This document shows, in pieces, positions 9,236 to 18,182 of a stretch of DNA of 64,000 nucleotides. Origin of the DNA: Sporocytophaga myxococcoides (lineage in GTDB: Bacteria; Bacteroidota; Bacteroidia; Cytophagales; Cytophagaceae); assembly GCF_000775915.1 (NCBI RefSeq), contig NZ_BBLT01000001.1, positions 62,001 through 126,000 on the forward strand, written 5' to 3'. The notes under the pieces were generated by a model, which saw nothing but the letters and a program-made list of their open reading frames with translations, was not told where the DNA came from and ran no database searches. Every line of letters begins with the position of its first letter. Position 1 is the stretch's first letter. A program made the translations under genes and the position numbers.

Positions 9236-10264
9236 ATGGAAGGTAAAACAATATTAGTAACTGGCGGAGCCGGATATATCGGTTCTCATACCGTAAGACT
9301 TCTTGCGGAAAAAAAATATAAGGTAATTGTCGTAGATAATCTTGTTTATGGTCATGAAGAGGCAATCCTGGATAAAAATGTAAAGTTAGTAAAAGCCAAT
9401 ATTGCAGATGGAAAGGCTATGACTACTTTGTTTTCCGAAAATAAAATAGATGCAGTTCTCCATTTTGCTGCATATGCTTATGTTGGTGAATCTGTTAAAG
9501 ACCCTGCAAAGTATTATTTGAATAACGTAGCCGCTCCGCTTAGTTTAATTGAAATAATGCGTGCATATAACTGTAATAATTTTATATTTTCTTCTACATG
9601 TGCTTCTTATGGAAATCCTGTCAGGTTGCCGATAGATGAGAATCATCCTCAGGATCCAATAAATCCTTATGGACAAAGCAAATTGATGCTTGAAAAAATT
9701 CTTAAGGACTATGGTCCTGCTTATAATTTGAATTACTTTTTTTTAAGATATTTTAATGCCTCAGGTGCATCCAAAGATGGACTTATTGGTGAAGATCATG
9801 ATCCGGAAACTCACCTAATCCCATTAGTAATTGAAGCTGCTAAAGGTACTAGGGGGCCTGTAACAGTGTTTGGTACAGATTATGATACGCCTGACGGGAC
9901 ATGTATCAGAGATTATATCCATGTTGAAGATCTTGGGAGAGCCCACATACTTGCTCTGGAACATTTATTAAATGGCAAGGGATCCGCAATTTGTAATTTG
10001 GGAACAGGAAAAGGATGCTCAGTAAAAGAGGTAATTGAAACGGTGGAAAAAGTTACAGGCTTAAAAGTGCCTGTCAAATTTGGACCAAGAAGGGAAGGAG
10101 ATCCTGCACTATTGGTTTCAGATCCATCTGCAGCAAAAAATATACTTGGGTGGGTTGCTGAGTATCAAGATCTTTCTGCAATAATTGAAACAGCCTGGAA
10201 ATGGCATAATGGAAAGAAAAGTGGTAAATATACCCCCAAAAGTAAATCGATAAATGCGATATAA
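9236..10264 (+). CDS. galE: UDP-glucose 4-epimerase
   Basis: Extended short-chain dehydrogenase that interconverts UDP-glucose and UDP-galactose using bound NAD+. Its 342 residues show the Rossmann motif GGAGYIG (10-16), Ser124, catalytic Tyr145 and Lys149 (YGQSK), and GalE-type blocks GEDHDPETHLIP and IRDYIHVEDL. It is paired divergently with galT, which completes the UDP-sugar branch of the Leloir pathway. It also supplies UDP-galactose for surface polysaccharide. The ATG start gives the standard N-terminus. Confidence 0.95.
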   Translation: MEGKTILVTGGAGYIGSHTVRLLAEKKYKVIVVDNLVYGHEEAILDKNVKLVKANIADGKAMTTLFSENKIDAVLHFAAYAYVGESVKDPAKYYLNNVAAPLSLIEIMRAYNCNNFIFSSTCASYGNPVRLPIDENHPQDPINPYGQSKLMLEKILKDYGPAYNLNYFFLRYFNASGASKDGLIGEDHDPETHLIPLVIEAAKGTRGPVTVFGTDYDTPDGTCIRDYIHVEDLGRAHILALEHLLNGKGSAICNLGTGKGCSVKEVIETVEKVTGLKVPVKFGPRREGDPALLVSDPSAAKNILGWVAEYQDLSAIIETAWKWHNGKKSGKYTPKSKSINAI

Positions 10265-10288
10265 TTAATTAAAATAATTTACCTTAAG

Positions 10289-10315
10289 GAGATCAGTTTG
10301 AATAAAGCTGATCTC
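10289..10315. terminator. Terminator between galE and EamA gene
   Basis: Eight-base-pair stem GAGATCAG / CTGATCTC with an 11-base loop, followed by TTATTTTTTT on the plus strand. It serves galE and overlaps the last codons of the convergent transporter gene. Confidence 0.75.
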
Positions 10316-11243
10316 TTATTTTTTTATGAGGTTGTTTATTTATAAAAAACACTCCTGCTAGTATTAATATGCTATAAGCAATTTTTTCCGGTGTCAATTC
10401 ATCTTTGTCCAATATTAAAGCAATAACAGCAGCAAATACGGGTTGTAGGTAGATGTAACTTCCTGCTACAGATGGGTTTACCTTTTTTAATACTCCAACA
10501 TTGAGAATGTAGGAAATGTACGTTGCGAAGATTATTATAAAACCAACAGAAAGATAGGCGGTGGTATCAAAGTTTTGCCATTGGGTTTCCCAAAATGAAT
10601 TAATACTAAATGGAAAAACTATAAAGAATCCAAGGTTAAACATCCACTTGGAAACTGTAATAAAATGGTATTTTGCTAGCAGTGGCTTTGCAATTACCAG
10701 AAATAATGCCCAGCTAACTGCATTTAGAAGGACAAGTATATCACCAATAAAAAGTTCGTGAAACTGATCAGTCCCAGAAAGTAATAAAGCACCAGTACCT
10801 ACAGTACCCAAAATTAATCCTAAAATCCTGACAGGGGTAATTCTTTCAAAACCATTGATAGCAGAGATAATAAGGACAATAATCGGGCTTATTGTCATCA
10901 TTAAAGAAGCATTGATCGGAGAAGTCAGGCTTAAGCCTTTATAAAACAGTAACTGATTGCACGCAACACCGAATAGTGCACAAAGGAAAATTCTTTTCCT
11001 GTCAGATAAATCTATTTTTTCTTTTACGAATAACCCTAGTGCATTGAAAAGAAGAATTGTTGCAATGATTCTCAGTAAGATAATTGCAGAAGGTGCAATA
11101 TATTCCGGGGTTGCAAATTTTGAGATTGTATAATTAGCTCCTGCTATAAGGGTTGACAATAATAACAACCCATGAGATTTTAAATCCTGCTTCAAAATTC
11201 TGTTTCGTTGATAAACCGGAAATTTTTTTAATTTGTTAAACAT
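10293..11243 (-). CDS. EamA/DMT-family transporter
   Basis: Integral inner-membrane protein of 316 residues with about ten hydrophobic helices in two similar halves, the drug/metabolite transporter (EamA) architecture. Recognisable blocks include GANYTISKFATPEYI at the first helix and a loop/helix PVRILGLILGTVGTGALLL that matches the inter-repeat region of the family, and the second half carries GSYIYLQPVFAAVIA. Such proteins export amino acids, nucleobases or other metabolites; the substrate cannot be predicted. It is divergent from rarA and convergent with galE. Confidence 0.85.
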   Translation of the reverse strand: MFNKLKKFPVYQRNRILKQDLKSHGLLLLSTLIAGANYTISKFATPEYIAPSAIILLRIIATILLFNALGLFVKEKIDLSDRKRIFLCALFGVACNQLLFYKGLSLTSPINASLMMTISPIIVLIISAINGFERITPVRILGLILGTVGTGALLLSGTDQFHELFIGDILVLLNAVSWALFLVIAKPLLAKYHFITVSKWMFNLGFFIVFPFSINSFWETQWQNFDTTAYLSVGFIIIFATYISYILNVGVLKKVNPSVAGSYIYLQPVFAAVIALILDKDELTPEKIAYSILILAGVFFINKQPHKKIRDQLYSN

Positions 11244-11315
11244 AAGAAAATTTTCAAATTTTGATTTCCTAAACTCAGTTTAATCATAGAAAATAAATAT
11301 ACTTCCGGACAACCA

Positions 11316-12566
11316 TTGGCTGAAAGGCTAAGACCTACTAGCCTTGATGATTTTATAGGTCAGAAACATCTTGTAGGGAAAGGTGCTGTATTAAGAAAAA
11401 TTATAGAGACAGGATCTATTCCATCTATGATTTTTTGGGGACCTCCTGGGGTGGGTAAGACTACACTTGCTAATATTATTGCAGCTCAGTTAAAGACTCC
11501 TTTTGTTACACTTAGTGCTATTAGTGCAGGCGTAAAGGATGTAAGAGAAGTAATCGAAAAAGCCAAAGGTACCCGTAAGACAGTCCTCTTTATTGACGAG
11601 ATTCACAGGTTCAATAAATCCCAGCAAGATGCCCTGTTAAATGCAGTTGAGAAAGGGATAATAACACTGATCGGTGCTACAACAGAAAACCCTTCATTTG
11701 AGGTTAATAGTGCTCTATTGTCAAGGTCACAGGTTTATACTCTTAAAACCTTAGAAGAGGAAGAGTTGAAAGGCATGTTATCTCAGGCCATGGAGAAGGA
11801 TTTCCTTTTGAAACAAAAAAAAATTGAAATAAAGGAATATGCTGCAATGCTCAATCTTTCCGGCGGTGATGGCAGGAAGTTGTTAAATTTGTTTGAACTG
11901 GTGGTTGATAATTTAAGTGATAAAGAACCGGTCGAAATTACGGATGAAGTCGTCTTAAAGATAGCGCAGAGGAAAGTTGCTTTATACGACAAACAAGGTG
12001 AGATGCATTATGATATTATTTCCGCCTTTATAAAGTCAATAAGAGGGAGTGATCCAAACGCCGCTGTTTACTGGCTCGCAAGAATGATAGAAGGGGGAGA
12101 GGATGTAAAATTCATAGCGAGAAGATTGGTTATACTTGCTTCAGAAGATATAGGAAATGCTAACCCTACTGCTCTTGTGATGGCTACTACCTGCTTTCAG
12201 GCTGTTCAGGTTATTGGATACCCCGAGTCTGATATTATCCTTTCTCAATGTGTTACTTATCTTGCATCTTCACCCAAGAGCAATGCCTCTTATGCTGCCA
12301 TCAAAGGAGCTCATGAATTGGTAAGACAAACAGGAGATTTGCCAGTGCCCATTCATTTGAGGAATGCCCCAACCAAATTGATGAAAGAACAAGGTTATGG
12401 GAAAGAGTATAAATACGCACATGATTATGATAATAACTTTGTAGAGCAGGAGTTTTTACCAGATAAAATTAAGGGACGAAAATTATTTGAGCCTGGAAAC
12501 AATGCCAGAGAAAATGAACTCCGCACCAGGCTGAAAAAACTGTGGAAAACCAAGTATGGTTATTAA
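11316..12566 (+). CDS. rarA: Replication-associated recombination protein A (MgsA/RarA AAA ATPase)
   Basis: Clamp-loader-like AAA+ ATPase that acts at stalled replication forks. It has Walker A GPPGVGKT (42-49), Walker B FIDEIHR, the sensor ATTENPSFE and the C-terminal MgsA tetramerisation domain (VTYLASSPKSNASY and APTKLM). The start is problematic. The TTG at 11316 is the first standard start codon, yet the family's conserved Q-P-L-A-E-R block begins upstream of it. The frame is open from 11265 and reads IENKYTSGQPLAER with no ATG, GTG or TTG, so initiation at an ATC or ATA (11283 or 11286) is possible. The product is secure; the N-terminus is not. Confidence 0.93.
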   Translation: MAERLRPTSLDDFIGQKHLVGKGAVLRKIIETGSIPSMIFWGPPGVGKTTLANIIAAQLKTPFVTLSAISAGVKDVREVIEKAKGTRKTVLFIDEIHRFNKSQQDALLNAVEKGIITLIGATTENPSFEVNSALLSRSQVYTLKTLEEEELKGMLSQAMEKDFLLKQKKIEIKEYAAMLNLSGGDGRKLLNLFELVVDNLSDKEPVEITDEVVLKIAQRKVALYDKQGEMHYDIISAFIKSIRGSDPNAAVYWLARMIEGGEDVKFIARRLVILASEDIGNANPTALVMATTCFQAVQVIGYPESDIILSQCVTYLASSPKSNASYAAIKGAHELVRQTGDLPVPIHLRNAPTKLMKEQGYGKEYKYAHDYDNNFVEQEFLPDKIKGRKLFEPGNNARENELRTRLKKLWKTKYGY

Positions 12567-12670
12567 ACCATTCCTGCTAATTTTTAGCATTAAAGGTTAA
12601 AAGAATTATCTGTCTGCACTAAAGAATCTTCAATATTTGTTAATTTATTAAGAGTAAAATATTCAAGATT

Positions 12671-13168
12671 ATGAAGGTAAGAAGTTTTGACGATCTCTAT
12701 ATAGACCTCTTTCGAGATCTATATAGTGCAGAAACCCAATTGGCAGAAGCTTTGCCGGAGATTATAGATTGCAGTTCTAATCCAGACTTAAAAAAGGCTT
12801 TTGAAAAAAGTTTGAAAACCACGTTAAAGGACAAGGAAAGACTGGAGATGATTGCAAAAGAAATAGACGTTGATCCATTGGGACAAACTTGTCCTGTGAT
12901 GGGAGGCTTATTAAGCGAGATAAAAGAATACTTTAAGGATATTGAAGATGACAATGTGATGGATGCTGCTCTGATTGTTGGCCTTCAAAAGGCAAGACAT
13001 TACGAAATTGCAAGTTATGGCACTGTTGCAACATTTGCCCATATCCTGGATTATGGCAATATTGGAAATGTCTTTCATGAAATAAAGGATGAAAAACAAG
13101 AAGATGATGCAGAGTTGACCAATCTTGCAAAAGGTATGATTAATCAAAAAGCATTATTGCATTATTAA
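12671..13168 (+). CDS. DUF892 (YciF-like) ferritin-like protein
   Basis: A 165-residue all-helical protein of the DUF892/YciF family, a ferritin-like four-helix bundle. The opening DLYSAETQLAEALPEI carries the family's first metal-ligand Glu. The segment KARHYEIASYGT carries the second pair (HYE), and the pattern of two E/ExxH-like sites fits a di-iron centre. Members are stress-induced in other bacteria; the substrate and exact reaction are unknown. It is monocistronic with a hairpin 11 bases after the stop. Confidence 0.85.
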   Translation: MKVRSFDDLYIDLFRDLYSAETQLAEALPEIIDCSSNPDLKKAFEKSLKTTLKDKERLEMIAKEIDVDPLGQTCPVMGGLLSEIKEYFKDIEDDNVMDAALIVGLQKARHYEIASYGTVATFAHILDYGNIGNVFHEIKDEKQEDDAELTNLAKGMINQKALLHY

Positions 13169-13179
13169 TCAATAGAATG

Positions 13180-13217
13180 AAAAGGTTGAATTTATAAGGA
13201 TATGATTTCAACCTTTT
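13180..13217 (+). terminator. Intrinsic terminator after DUF892 gene
   Basis: Eleven-base-pair stem AAAAGGTTGAA / TTCAACCTTTT with a 16-base loop and a T-run, 11 bases after the stop codon. Confidence 0.8.
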
Positions 13218-13318
13218 TAAGATTATTTTTTATTTTTTGCAATAAATTCTGTTTACTTAAATGCGAATTTCTATATTAAGGTAATGAGCGTTAAAAACGT
13301 CTAGTTTCAGTTAAATTC

Positions 13319-14233
13319 GTGAGAAACTTTTTATACATTTTTTTGTCGTTGTTCTTTATTGCTATCCAATCAGTGAGAGCACAACCTTATAATTACAGAT
13401 GTAAATATCATTCGATTGTCATAGGAGGAGCTGGGAGTTATGCTAACGGAGATATTAAATCTACTTTGAGTACCATTAGACCAGGTTTATCCTTTGGCTT
13501 TAACAAAAGAATTTATCCAAGACTTTCTTATGAATTCGACTTCCTATGGTTTAGGCTTTTAGGAGATGATTTTTTAGCTTCAGATAAAAAACTTGAATCT
13601 GCTGATTATCTTAGAAATCTTCATTTTAGAAATGATATAAAAGAATTGTCATTTACTTTAAGATATGATTTGCTGCCAAATACGGATCACTACAGAAAAC
13701 GTCCAATTTACAATGCTTATGTTTTACTGGGAGGTGGTGTTTTCTATCATAATCCAAAGGCAAAAAATGACAGGGATCATTGGGTAAGTCTAAGAAAACT
13801 TCAAACTGAAGGAAAGTCATATTCAAATATCCAATTCTCTGTTCCTGCTGGTTTTGGCTTCCGATATAAGCTTGCAATTCAATGGGATCTTGAACTGGAA
13901 TTTACATATCGTTATACTTCTACTGATTACCTGGATGATGTAAGTCGAAACTATATTAATCCTGATCAGTTAAAAAGTGATCAGTCCAGACAAATGTCGA
14001 ACCGCTCAGCATCTCTATTCGGATCATACAACGGAGCCAAAAGAGATATTGATTTTATTAATAATACACTGGAAGAGCAATTTTTTTATTCAGGCTCCGG
14101 ATATTCTTATTCAACTTCCAAAGCCCCAGGAAGCAAAAGGGGCAGTAAAATAGGGCCTGATAGTTATGTCTTGGTTTCTCTGAGGCTAATTTATATTATT
14201 CCTGGTAAGATATATTGCCCAAAATTCAGATAG
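13319..14233 (+). CDS. Outer-membrane beta-barrel protein (DUF6089-like)
   Basis: A 304-residue exported protein. A signal peptide (about 1-21, cut after VRA) precedes alternating beta-strand segments typical of a small outer-membrane barrel, such as IVIGGAGSYANGD, RLSYEFDFLWFRLLGDD and LELEFTYRYTSTDYLDD. The YTSTDYLDDVS pattern is characteristic of the Bacteroidota DUF6089/PorG-like group. The start is a GTG at 13319; no ATG fits the signal peptide. The function is unknown. It is flanked by terminators or promoters on both sides, so it is probably transcribed alone. Confidence 0.75.
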   Translation: MRNFLYIFLSLFFIAIQSVRAQPYNYRCKYHSIVIGGAGSYANGDIKSTLSTIRPGLSFGFNKRIYPRLSYEFDFLWFRLLGDDFLASDKKLESADYLRNLHFRNDIKELSFTLRYDLLPNTDHYRKRPIYNAYVLLGGGVFYHNPKAKNDRDHWVSLRKLQTEGKSYSNIQFSVPAGFGFRYKLAIQWDLELEFTYRYTSTDYLDDVSRNYINPDQLKSDQSRQMSNRSASLFGSYNGAKRDIDFINNTLEEQFFYSGSGYSYSTSKAPGSKRGSKIGPDSYVLVSLRLIYIIPGKIYCPKFR

Positions 14234-14320
14234 TTAGCCTAAAAAGAATATAGGAAATTTCATTTTTTAAAGATTTAAGTATTTTATGCTTAGGATTTTT
14301 TTATAAGAACCAAAAACTTT

Positions 14321-14328
14321 TATTTTTG
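14321..14328 (+). promoter_or_regulatory. Candidate -7 element for sucD
   Basis: TATTTTTG matches TAnnTTTG exactly, 26 bases before the sucD ATG. The -33 region is T-rich (GGATTTTTTT) but has no TTG. Confidence 0.5.
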
Positions 14329-14353
14329 TGGGGTATAATCTAACTAAAGATTC

Positions 14354-15241
14354 ATGAGCGTACTAGTCAATAAACAGTCCAAAGTGATAGTGCAGGGTTT
14401 TACAGGCTCTGAAGGAACATTCCATGCCGGTCAAATGATCGAATACGGAACAAACGTTGTTGGAGGAGTAACTCCTGGTAAAGGCGGCACTAAACATCTT
14501 GATAAACCAGTCTTCAATACCGTTGAAGACGCCGTTAAAGAAACAGGTGCTAATGTTTCTATAATTTTTGTACCTCCGGCTTTCGCTGCTGATGCTATTA
14601 TGGAAGCTGCTGATGCAGGTATAAAAGTAATCATATGTATTACAGAAGGAATTCCTGTAAAAGATATGATTAAAGCAAAAGAATATATCAAAGGAAAAAA
14701 TTTAACGCTTATTGGACCTAACTGTCCTGGAGTAATGACTCCTGGAGAAGCTAAGGTTGGTATAATGCCTGCATTTATTCATAAGCCAGGTAAAATAGGT
14801 ATAGTATCTCGTTCTGGGACATTGACTTATGAAGCTGTGGATCAACTATCTAAAGTTGGTTTGGGACAATCAACTTGTATTGGTATCGGTGGAGATCCAG
14901 TAATCGGTACTACTACCAAAGAAGCTGTTAAGCTATTGATGGACGATCCTCATACAGAAGGCATCATCATGATCGGTGAAATTGGTGGAAGCATGGAGTC
15001 TGAGGCGGCTAAATGGATCAAAGAAAATGGTACTAAACCAGTGGTTGGTTTCATTGCTGGTCAAACTGCTCCTGCAGGAAGAAGAATGGGACATGCCGGT
15101 GCTATCGTTGGTGGTGCAGATGATACTGCTGCTGCAAAAATGAAAATCATGAAAGATTGCGGCTTGTTTGTAGTTGAATCTCCTGCTGATATTGGAGAGA
15201 CTATGCTTAAGGCGCTTCAAAAAAGCAAAGCAACTGCTTAA
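14354..15241 (+). CDS. sucD: Succinyl-CoA ligase (ADP/GDP-forming) subunit alpha
   Basis: The alpha subunit of the TCA-cycle enzyme that makes succinate and a nucleoside triphosphate from succinyl-CoA. At 295 residues it has the usual length. The CoA-binding Rossmann part has [10 protein letters not shown] near the N-terminus, then [14 protein letters not shown]. The phosphorylated histidine is His247 in GHAGAIVGG. The beta-subunit gene sucC, which is adjacent in many bacteria, is not here; separate loci are common in Bacteroidota. It has its own promoter and strong terminator, so it is probably monocistronic. Confidence 0.97.
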   Translation: MSVLVNKQSKVIVQGFTGSEGTFHAGQMIEYGTNVVGGVTPGKGGTKHLDKPVFNTVEDAVKETGANVSIIFVPPAFAADAIMEAADAGIKVIICITEGIPVKDMIKAKEYIKGKNLTLIGPNCPGVMTPGEAKVGIMPAFIHKPGKIGIVSRSGTLTYEAVDQLSKVGLGQSTCIGIGGDPVIGTTTKEAVKLLMDDPHTEGIIMIGEIGGSMESEAAKWIKENGTKPVVGFIAGQTAPAGRRMGHAGAIVGGADDTAAAKMKIMKDCGLFVVESPADIGETMLKALQKSKATA

Positions 15242-15249
15242 AACATAAA

Positions 15250-15274
15250 GAGGCTGTTTTATTAAAACAGCCTC
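15250..15274. terminator. Strong intrinsic terminator, sucD / chalcone-isomerase-like gene
   Basis: Eleven-base-pair perfect stem GAGGCTGTTTT / AAAACAGCCTC with a 3-base loop (ATT), followed by TCTTTTTATTTT, between convergent genes. Confidence 0.92.
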
Positions 15275-15279
15275 TCTTT

Positions 15280-15849
15280 TTATTTTCCCAACATCCTGTT
15301 TTTAAGATCCTCATCTGCCGGTTCATCTCCAAGCCAGATTGTGAATAATAATTTTTTAAAATCCAGACCTTCAACCTGCGTTTTTAATTTCCCGTTTTTA
15401 TAAAGTTTTACCCCAGAACCAGGCAAATAGATGATATCAATTACGTCTTTATTGTGGATTTCCTCCTTAAATGCCACCATTAACTGGTCAATTTTAGATT
15501 TATAAGGTGCAGTATTACCCTTTGTAGCTTTTTCAAAACCCTCTTTAATGGTTTCTTCCATTTTTTTATTCGTGATCTTATCCGAAATAATATACATTCT
15601 GATAGCTTGAGGGGAATCTTGGTTGATAACAGCTTTGGGATCCTTAGTTTTTTCCTTTAGATAGAGAGCACCAACATAAAGGTCAAATATATATTTGGTT
15701 CTAATTCCGGCTCCGTTTAACAGAAGTTTGCCCTTTTCTGTCTCAATGGTACCTGGAACATCCACTCCTTTAATTTTTGTCTGAGCATGGCTTTTAAAGG
15801 AAGTCAGTATTAAAATGCCAATGAAAAAAAGGATCTGAAGTTTTTTCAT
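15280..15849 (-). CDS. Chalcone-isomerase-like exported protein
   Basis: A 189-residue protein with a signal peptide (about 1-22, ending SHAQ). The mature part matches the bacterial chalcone isomerase-like family (PF16036): VPGTIETEKGKLLLNGAGIRTK, then FDLYVGALYLKEKT, and near the end KKLLFTIWLGDEPAD. Bacterial members lack the plant pathway and often bind fatty acids or sit in the periplasm. Catalysis is not established, so the name describes fold similarity only. It is convergent with sucD and transcribed alone. Confidence 0.8.
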   Translation of the reverse strand: MKKLQILFFIGILILTSFKSHAQTKIKGVDVPGTIETEKGKLLLNGAGIRTKYIFDLYVGALYLKEKTKDPKAVINQDSPQAIRMYIISDKITNKKMEETIKEGFEKATKGNTAPYKSKIDQLMVAFKEEIHNKDVIDIIYLPGSGVKLYKNGKLKTQVEGLDFKKLLFTIWLGDEPADEDLKNRMLGK

Positions 15850-15939
15850 ATTATTAAGTCAGTTTTAGTAAATAATTGCAGTAGTGATATTTTGTTTATT
15901 CCTTTGATTTTTAAGGAAAATTCTGATTTAATTTGAATT

Positions 15940-16425
15940 ATGAAAGCAGAGGAACTGATAAACCAACTTGAACTGGAAAAACATCCGGAAGGAGGATATT
16001 TTAGAGAAATTTACAGAAGTGAATCAGAAATTCCAGAATCGGTCTTACCAGGAGATTATTCAGGGAACAGAAATTATGCCACAAGCATTTATTTTTTACT
16101 TACAGACAAAGAGTTTTCGGCCTTCCACAAAATCAAATCAGATGAAATTTGGTATTACCACCAGGGTAATTCTATAGAAATTTATATGTTATCCGGGAAA
16201 GGGCTGGAGGTTCATAAGCTAGGCGCACAAAATGGAGAGCATTTTCAATTGCTTATACCCCAAAATACCTGGTTTGGTGCAAAAGTAGTTGGAGAAGGAT
16301 ATACTCTTGTTAGTTGTATGGTAGCTCCAGGATTTTCGTTTGATGATTTTGAGATTGCCAAAAGAGAAGATTTATTGAAACTTTTTCCTGAGCAGACTAC
16401 AATCATTAGGGAACTTTCAAGGTAA
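15940..16425 (+). CDS. DUF985 cupin-fold protein
   Basis: A 161-residue cytoplasmic protein of the cupin_5/DUF985 family. The N-terminus LINQLELEKHPEGGYFREIYRS and the core TSIYFLLTDKEFSAFHKIKSDEIWYYH are typical. The latter, with its His and Glu residues, forms the presumed metal or ligand pocket. The end reads LVSCMVAPGFSFDDFE. Relatives include sugar-epimerase-like and unknown-function cupins; the substrate is unknown. The last 9 bases overlap the 3' end of the convergent lipoprotein gene. Confidence 0.85.
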   Translation: MKAEELINQLELEKHPEGGYFREIYRSESEIPESVLPGDYSGNRNYATSIYFLLTDKEFSAFHKIKSDEIWYYHQGNSIEIYMLSGKGLEVHKLGAQNGEHFQLLIPQNTWFGAKVVGEGYTLVSCMVAPGFSFDDFEIAKREDLLKLFPEQTTIIRELSR

Positions 16426-16941
16426 GTTGCAAACAAAGCTTTTCTGAATTTCTTCAAAACCGGTATTATTTTTCTCCTCATCTTCCTGAGCAGTTTGAAA
16501 AATAAGGCCTAGCGTTCTGCCTTTACAATTAAAACAAACAATTTTTCCGGAATGCTTTAGTCCTGATAATTGGGTTACAAATCCAGTACTTGAAACCTGA
16601 AAATGGCCAAGGTTTTTGATGGGTTGAATTTCATTAAACAGAATTCCTGTGTTTTTATAAAAAGAATTTTGGGACAATTGTTTCTTTAAAAGCAGTAAAA
16701 ATTCCTCTTTGCTCACCTCCTGATTAATCCAGCTAAGAGTAAACATTCCACTCTCATTCATCCCTTTCTTTTCACAAGTAAGGAAAAATCCTAATGTGTC
16801 ATTAATATTTTCAGATTGTGTAATTACCCAGCCCTCAGGAATGGTAAAAGAAACCCCATGCTCAGAAAAAGTGTTCTTCTGTGGTTTTTTACATGAGAAA
16901 AGTGCTACAAAGAAAAAAGCCCAAATTAAGGAATTTTTCAT
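16417..16941 (-). CDS. Putative lipoprotein, function unknown
   Basis: A 174-residue protein starting MKNSLIWAFFFVALFSCKK, a clear type II signal peptide with the lipobox Cys at residue 17, which places it in the cell envelope. The mature part begins with a block (GVSFTIPEGWVITQ) like the PsbP/DUF1795 fold, but the match is too weak to name. An alternative ATG at 16968 would add nine residues before the signal peptide and is less likely. It is convergent with the DUF985 gene, with a 9-bp overlap at the stops. Confidence 0.65.
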   Translation of the reverse strand: MKNSLIWAFFFVALFSCKKPQKNTFSEHGVSFTIPEGWVITQSENINDTLGFFLTCEKKGMNESGMFTLSWINQEVSKEEFLLLLKKQLSQNSFYKNTGILFNEIQPIKNLGHFQVSSTGFVTQLSGLKHSGKIVCFNCKGRTLGLIFQTAQEDEEKNNTGFEEIQKSFVCNLP

Positions 16942-16997
16942 TTTTGGCATCTGTTGGATAATTGACATAAATATTAATTGGTCTTTATTTCTATAAA

Positions 16998-17165
16998 ATG
17001 AAACTGCTGAAACTACTTTTGGTTTTTTCCCTCTTTGTCGGAATTAGCTATTTCTCTAAACTTAAAAGTTCCTCACCGCAAGATTCATTATCTAAAAATC
17101 GAACTGTGTCCAGCTATTCGTTTTTAAAACAAATCAGCAGATTTTCTGTCCTGACCTTTCAATAG
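16998..17165 (+). CDS. Small membrane or exported protein, 55 aa, uncertain
   Basis: An ATG-started frame of 55 codons. The N-terminus MKLLKLLLVFSLFVGISYF is a convincing hydrophobic signal or membrane segment, and the rest is Ser/Lys-rich and polar. It lies divergent from the lipoprotein gene and 43 bases upstream of the binding-protein gene on the same strand. I know no homologue. The frame could be chance; the signal-like N-terminus is the only support. Confidence 0.35.
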   Translation: MKLLKLLLVFSLFVGISYFSKLKSSSPQDSLSKNRTVSSYSFLKQISRFSVLTFQ

Positions 17166-17208
17166 TGATTTTCCGGTAATACCTTTGGGTCCAAACTTAT
17201 CTTGAAAG

Positions 17209-18063
17209 ATGATAACCATCAGATTAGGCGGAGTACCCGAGCATTTTAATTTACCTATACATTTAGCTAAGCAAAGTGGAAAATTTGAAGAAGCTGGCAT
17301 TGATCTTTTATGGACAGATTTTCCTGGAGGAACCGGAGCAATGTGTTCAGCTCTGAAAGAAGATCAGATTGATTGTGCAATATTACTTACTGAAGGAATC
17401 ACAGCGGATATTGTGAAAGGAAGTCCTCTTAAGATTCTGAAAGTATACGTAGAGAGCCCATTAATCTGGGGAATTCATGTTTTCGCAAATTCACCCTACG
17501 TCGATGTGGATCAGTTGGAAGGCAAAAGGTATGCGATAAGCAAGCAAGGCTCAGGTTCTCATCTTATGTCTTATGTAGATGCAGCTCAAAGAGGTTGGCA
17601 GTTATCCGAAAGTCAAATGGTTGCTGTTGGCAATCTCGAGGGGGCAAGAACTTTTTTATCTGAAGAAAAAGCAGATATTTTTTTATGGGAAAAATATATG
17701 ACTAAACCTTTAGTTGATTCAGGTGAATTCAGGAGACTTGGGGAACGACTCACTCCGTGGCCCTGCTTTGTATTTGCCGCATCAGAAAACTTTCTTGAAA
17801 AACACGGTTCCATATTGGTTACGTTTTTTAAAATTGTTAATAAATCTGTAGAAGCTTTCATGCAAAATCCTGAAGCTCCTGATTTAGTCTCTGAGCGATA
17901 TTCATTGAAGAGAGAAGATTCAAAGGCGTGGTTTGAAAGTACAAAGTGGAATACTGAAAATGGTATTGACGAAAAAATTCTTGATCATATTCAGGAATGG
18001 TTGTATAGACTTCATATAATTCCTCATAAAAAACAATTCAGTCAATTAGTTTATAAATATTGA
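17209..18063 (+). CDS. Periplasmic-binding-protein-like protein (Ca3427-like)
   Basis: A 284-residue type 2 periplasmic-binding fold related to NMT1/THI5 and alkanesulfonate-binding proteins. The N-terminus IRLGGVPEHFNLPIHLAKQSGKFEEAGIDLLW and the block PGGTGAMCSALKEDQIDCAILLTEG match the Ca3427-like subgroup also found in yeasts. There is no signal peptide, no lipobox and no ABC permease or ATPase beside it, so it probably acts in the cytoplasm. It may bind a small metabolite or act in a pyrimidine- or thiamine-like reaction; the ligand is unknown. The start ATG directly precedes the first beta strand. Confidence 0.7.
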   Translation: MITIRLGGVPEHFNLPIHLAKQSGKFEEAGIDLLWTDFPGGTGAMCSALKEDQIDCAILLTEGITADIVKGSPLKILKVYVESPLIWGIHVFANSPYVDVDQLEGKRYAISKQGSGSHLMSYVDAAQRGWQLSESQMVAVGNLEGARTFLSEEKADIFLWEKYMTKPLVDSGEFRRLGERLTPWPCFVFAASENFLEKHGSILVTFFKIVNKSVEAFMQNPEAPDLVSERYSLKREDSKAWFESTKWNTENGIDEKILDHIQEWLYRLHIIPHKKQFSQLVYKY

Positions 18064-18091
18064 CTTTACAGCTAAAACAGGTTGTATTTTT

Positions 18092-18122
18092 ATTAATGAA
18101 TGATCTGATTTTATTAATTTTG
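18092..18122 (+). promoter_or_regulatory. Promoter of the lipoprotein/outer-membrane pair
   Basis: A -33 TTG (18092-18094), 20 bases, then TAATTTTG (18115-18122), an exact TAnnTTTG. It leaves a leader of about 55 bases before the ATG at 18183. Confidence 0.65.
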
Positions 18123-18182
18123 CCGGTAACTTTTAAGTTTAAATAATTCAAATTTTTAACAAACAAAACTGATTTTTAATTC

